64,000 nt of DNA from JASBTN01 sp965228805. Lineage in GTDB: Bacteria; Pseudomonadota; Alphaproteobacteria; Rhodobacterales; Rhodobacteraceae. Position 1 is the stretch's first letter, and each line of letters starts with the position of its first letter. The notes beneath the pieces are model-generated. The model was not told the origin of the DNA and did no database searches. It saw only the letters and a program-made list of their open reading frames with translations. The position numbers and the translations under genes were made by a program. Shown piece by piece: positions 63,409 to 64,000 of the stretch. Location: assembly GCF_965228805.1 (NCBI RefSeq), contig NZ_CBDDIE010000003.1, positions 3,596,001 to 3,660,000 on the forward strand, written 5' to 3'.

Positions 63409-63453
63409 ATCTTCTTTCTTATTGATTTTTGCTTAGTGTTGATGGTCAACCGG

Positions 63454-63648
63454 CAGCCCGCAGGCTGGACGGTCCGCTTGCGCGGGAATTGACCCGAAGC
63501 GGCAAAGAAATGCCGTCTTCGTCGTCCAAATGGACCTAAGCCAGGTCGGAGCCAGACTTAGCAGGGCACGATTACGTGCCAATAGCCAAAGGGCTATTGA
63601 ATCGATGGGGTGGACCCCTCAGGGCGGTTTGAGATGATCGTAGATCAT
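63454..63648 (-). ncRNA. Candidate structured RNA: tandem hairpin array
   Basis: Listed in plus coordinates: CAGCC/GGCTG 63454-63467; CCGC/GCGG 63474-63485; CGAAG-CGGCA/TGCCG-CTTCG 63495-63521 with one bulge; GTCCA/TGGAC 63524-63535; GGCACG/CGTGCC 63565-63580; AATAGCC/GGCTATT 63581-63598; GGGG/CCCC 63607-63618; ATGATC/GATCAT 63634-63648. No stem resembles another. Their spacing is far denser than chance would suggest. Assignment as RNA is inference. Confidence 0.4.
63619..63648 (-). CDS. Possible 9-codon leader peptide
   Basis: MIYDHLKPP and stop, with GGAGAA seven bases before the ATG. The start codon lies inside the perfect hairpin ATGATC/GATCAT, and the tandem hairpins follow directly. 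It may be a regulatory leader; too short for confidence. Confidence 0.3.
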   Translation of the reverse strand: MIYDHLKPP

Positions 63649-63899
63649 GAAGGTTCTCCAGTGAAAAAGTGAAAGGTAAGTCTGTGCAAGTCGCACCAAG
63701 ATAGATGGTAGCGGCTTGCACGGTGACTGGTGAGAAATCTACGTAGAGATAGTCAATATGGCTATGAAATGATCGAAAATGACGCGCGAGAAGATCCTGG
63801 TCATTCGTCCGTCATCTGACATTTTGCTCCATGACGGGCTTCCAGCTTAGCCGATCCGCCGCCGTCACTACTTTTTTGTAGTGACGGCTTTACCGTGAC

Positions 63900-63995
63900 A
63901 TGTGCTTTCAGCACATCGGGGATACCCCACGGAGCTAAAGCTCCTCCCCAAGCGTGGTGCCCACGCTCGCAACATAGTTGCGCAGGCTCAGGAGC
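63900..63995. repeat. Second run of back-to-back hairpins
   Basis: ATGTGCT-TTC-AGCACAT (63900-63916), GGGG-ATA-CCCC (63918-63928), GGAGCT-AA-AGCTCC (63931-63944), AGCGTGG-TGC-CCACGCT (63951-63967), CGCAAC-ATA-GTTGCG (63968-63982), GCTC-AG-GAGC (63986-63995). Six perfect hairpins fill 96 bp. Part overlaps the possible coding end below. Confidence 0.5.
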
Positions 63996-64000
63996 TTTTG
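63935..64000 (-). CDS. Possible C-terminal end of a gene entering from the right
   Basis: Minus-strand frame QKLLSLRNYVASVGTTLGEE, Leu, then TAG (stop at 63935-63937). 21 codons with GC-rich third positions and plausible helical composition. Too little to name. It overlaps part of the hairpin run, so it may be chance. Confidence 0.25.
   Translation of the reverse strand, partial: QKLLSLRNYVASVGTTLGEEL

Larger units (their letters stand above)
48714..63650. mobile_element. Integrated island at tRNA-Asn with Gabija-like defence genes
   Basis: From the tRNA 3' end to at least the integrase the DNA is clearly lower in GC than the flanking core. Contents: LRR protein, replication-relaxation protein, VirD4/TraG-like ATPase, uncharacterised membrane proteins, Gabija-like pair, AlpA-type excisionase and a tyrosine integrase with a tRNA-type recombinase N-domain. 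No relaxase or type IV pilus genes are seen, so it is probably mobilisable or decayed. A direct repeat of the tRNA 3' end was not found, so the right edge is not defined and may lie beyond the window. Confidence 0.75.
63409..63934. other. Hairpin-rich non-coding region upstream of the integrase
   Basis: Over 500 bp with no supported gene apart from a 9-codon leader candidate. At 63454-63648 there are eight to nine consecutive perfect short hairpins. Between 63684 and 63888 there are longer-range repeats: GTGCAAG/CTTGCAC (63684-63690, 63715-63721), CCGTCAT/ATGACGG (63809-63815, 63831-63837), and an 11-bp stem GCCGTCACTAC/GTAGTGACGGC with a T6 loop (63861-63888). Confidence 0.6.

Noticed and set aside
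63861..63888. 11-bp hairpin as a Rho-independent terminator
   Set aside because: The T6 is in the loop, not after the stem, on either strand; a simple terminator does not fit.
63454..64000. CRISPR array or type III antitoxin repeats
   Set aside because: The hairpins differ in sequence and spacing; no repeat unit recurs.

Overview
The window is chromosomal DNA from an alphaproteobacterium, almost certainly a roseobacter-type member of the Rhodobacterales. The evidence is high GC with strong GC3 bias across most of the window, a DksA that has lost most of its zinc cysteines, a DUF1476/F1-ATPase zeta subunit, the PIN-domain plus RlmI-like pair typical of Rhodobacter, an Entner-Doudoroff edd-eda operon, and a betaine-homocysteine methyltransferase/corrinoid protein pair of the kind reported as a split methionine synthase in roseobacters.

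Positions 1-48,700 are core genome. In order: the 5' part of an rsmB-like rRNA methyltransferase, guaB, an aminotransferase, ada with a PEP-mutase-like gene, an FAD monooxygenase and dksA; a MoxR-type AAA ATPase separated from its VWA partner by several genes; an M48 protease, a LuxR-type regulator, PIN and RlmI genes, a lipoprotein, edd-eda, and cysS-cimA-phytoene-synthase-like. Then come a TDT transporter, an HpaI-like aldolase, and a minus-strand run purC-HNH-purS-purQ-dctB-dctD. After these are the ATPase zeta subunit, an MprF-like protein, bmt, an SOS-type radical SAM gene, a corrinoid protein and a DUF1638 protein, then a CAU tRNA, purM-purN, rnd, sufE, a histidine kinase and an MBL hydrolase.

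At 48,639-48,713 lies tRNA-Asn(GTT). Immediately after it base composition drops and an integrated island begins. It carries an LRR protein, a replication-relaxation protein, a VirD4/TraG-like ATPase, three uncharacterised membrane proteins, a large Gabija-like anti-phage pair (GajA OLD nuclease and GajB UvrD helicase), an AlpA excisionase and a tyrosine integrase. Upstream of the integrase is a non-coding stretch packed with short perfect hairpins, headed by a possible 9-codon leader ORF. The right end of the island was not found.

The most interesting signals are: (1) a radical SAM gene with an alphaproteobacterial LexA box in its promoter and a C-terminal QLSLF sliding-clamp motif; (2) the tandem hairpin array at 63,454-63,648; (3) the uncharacterised membrane genes beside the Gabija-like pair; (4) dispersed intergenic repeats whose hairpin stems change sequence while staying complementary; (5) a DctD-type regulator lacking the sigma-54-contacting GAFTGA loop; (6) a low-GC HNH gene translationally coupled inside the purine operon. 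All functional statements are made by eye from motifs and context; no database search was run.
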